From CAJQHK01 sp038142525 (GTDB taxonomy: Bacteria; Pseudomonadota; Alphaproteobacteria; Rickettsiales; UBA1997), in assembly GCA_038142525.1 (NCBI GenBank), contig JAYQKE010000010.1, positions 1 through 6,808 of the forward strand: DNA of 6,808 nt. Reading direction: 5' to 3'. The notes beneath the pieces are model-generated. The model was not told the DNA's origin. It ran no database searches and worked only from the letters and a program-made list of their open reading frames with translations. Both the position numbers and the translations under genes were made by a program. Shown here in pieces: positions 6,221 through 6,808 of this stretch. Within the stretch, counting starts at the first letter, position 1. The number at the start of each line of letters is the position of its first letter.

Positions 6221-6806
6221 TTACGCTGTATTTGGTAGTATTTTTCTAACCATATAGAGATTAGCAAGGGATGATAGCATTTGTAATTGATTAGTATTCT
6301 TTTGTAAACCATTATATCTAACCTTTCTATAGCCCCAAAGATGCTTTATAATTTGAAATGGATGTTCAACTTTAGCTCGAACTGATGAAAATTGTTTATT
6401 CCTCTTTTTTTGCTTATTTGAAAGTTTTTTGTTAGATTTAGCTCTATTGGTTATACCATAAAATATATTGTGATTCCTACAAAATCTTTTTATTGCCTTA
6501 TCATCATAGGCCTTGTCACCAAATAAAGAAGTTTCATCACCATGTAATAACTCCTCTGTTTTAGTAGAATCATGATCTTTAGCTGTCGTCGTGACAATAG
6601 AATGAATAATTGGCTTACCCTTAGTTTGCACACCAATATGAGACTTCATGCCAAAATAATAATTCTTCCCTTTCTTGGTAGAAGACATCTCTTGGTCCGA
6701 ATCTCAATATCACAGTCTCATCCGGAACATTATCAATACCAATATCAATATTTAAAATTTTTGAAAAACTTATTCTATCATATATAGCATCCTCCATAGC
6801 TGGATC
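6221..6806 (-). pseudogene. IS5-family transposase with internal deletion, 5' end off window
   Basis: Two out-of-frame pieces of one IS5-family DDE transposase are visible. The upstream piece (6806 to about 6699) reads DPAMEDAIYDRISF and later NVPDETVILRF, the standard N-terminal region. The downstream piece (about 6700 to 6221) reads DQEMSSTKKGKNYYFGMKSH, LFGDKAYDD (second catalytic D), RAKVEHPFQIIKHLWGYRK (catalytic E) and QLQMLSSLANLYM. In complete relatives roughly 55-60 residues, including the first catalytic Asp in a VDAT-type motif, lie between the RF and the xDxEM segments. Here they are joined within a few bases at about 6695-6701 and in different frames. An internal deletion has thus removed the first catalytic residue and shifted the frame, so the gene is dead. 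The 155-codon ORF from ATG 6688 is only the C-terminal fragment. The gene start lies beyond the right edge. Confidence 0.88.
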
Positions 6807-6808
6807 AC
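6221..6808 (-). mobile_element. IS5-family element, partial
   Basis: The transposase remnant marks an IS5-family insertion that continues past the right edge. Its left end must lie somewhere in 6041-6220, but no terminal repeat can be assigned from one side alone. It is on the same strand as the other IS remnants and the R-M genes. Confidence 0.6.

Noticed and set aside
6732..6752. Short repeated TATCAATA units suggesting a tandem repeat
   Set aside because: They are explained by the Ile-Asp-rich coding of the IS5-type N-terminus and are only two units long.
6572..6787. Plus-strand open frame across the IS5-type remnant
   Set aside because: It is antisense to both fragments of the transposase and spans the deletion junction, with no independent support.
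1..6808. CRISPR array, tRNA or rRNA
   Set aside because: I saw no regularly spaced repeats, no cloverleaf-like segment with a T-arm motif, and no conserved rRNA sequence on either strand.

Overview
The window is strongly AT-rich and carries one well-conserved housekeeping gene, sucA (2-oxoglutarate dehydrogenase E1), surrounded by decayed insertion sequences and a restriction-modification pair. The base composition, the SucA sequence and the density of broken transposases suggest a host-associated alphaproteobacterium, probably Rickettsiales-like. That assignment is inferred from general character, not from a search. Almost everything is coded on the minus strand.

Layout in + coordinates: (1) 1-288, minus, the frameshifted N-terminus of an IS4/IS1634-like transposase that runs off the left edge. 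(2) 289-510, non-coding, ending in a motif (492-504) that recurs inverted at 6022-6034. (3) 511-726, plus, a small unrecognised ORF whose tail overlaps the end of sucA. (4) 721-3534, minus, intact sucA. (5) 3538-3620, the sucA upstream spacer. (6) 3621-4109, minus, a small PD-(D/E)XK endonuclease. (7) 4113-5083 or 5143, minus, a C5-cytosine DNA methyltransferase whose 5' end is frameshifted in an A6 run. (8) 5149-6016, minus, an IS1595/ISXO2-type transposase broken by at least three frameshifts. (9) 6041-6220, non-coding, with a 54-nt near-perfect hairpin and a second 34-nt hairpin. (10) 6221-6808, minus, an IS5-family transposase with an internal deletion, running off the right edge.

The most interesting structure is transposase - methyltransferase - endonuclease on one strand with gaps of only 5 and 3 nt. 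No element end is visible between transposase and methyltransferase. Either the R-M pair is cargo of an IS1595-family element, or a deletion fused the IS to an R-M operon. As printed, the methyltransferase lacks its cofactor-binding motif I in any ATG-started frame, while the endonuclease frame is intact. That combination should be harmful unless the methyltransferase is rescued by slippage, the endonuclease is inactive, or the A-run is misread.

The frameshifts fall in the mobile genes, mostly in short A/T runs, whereas sucA keeps its frame through a run of nine T. This favours real decay over general sequencing error, although individual indels need checking.
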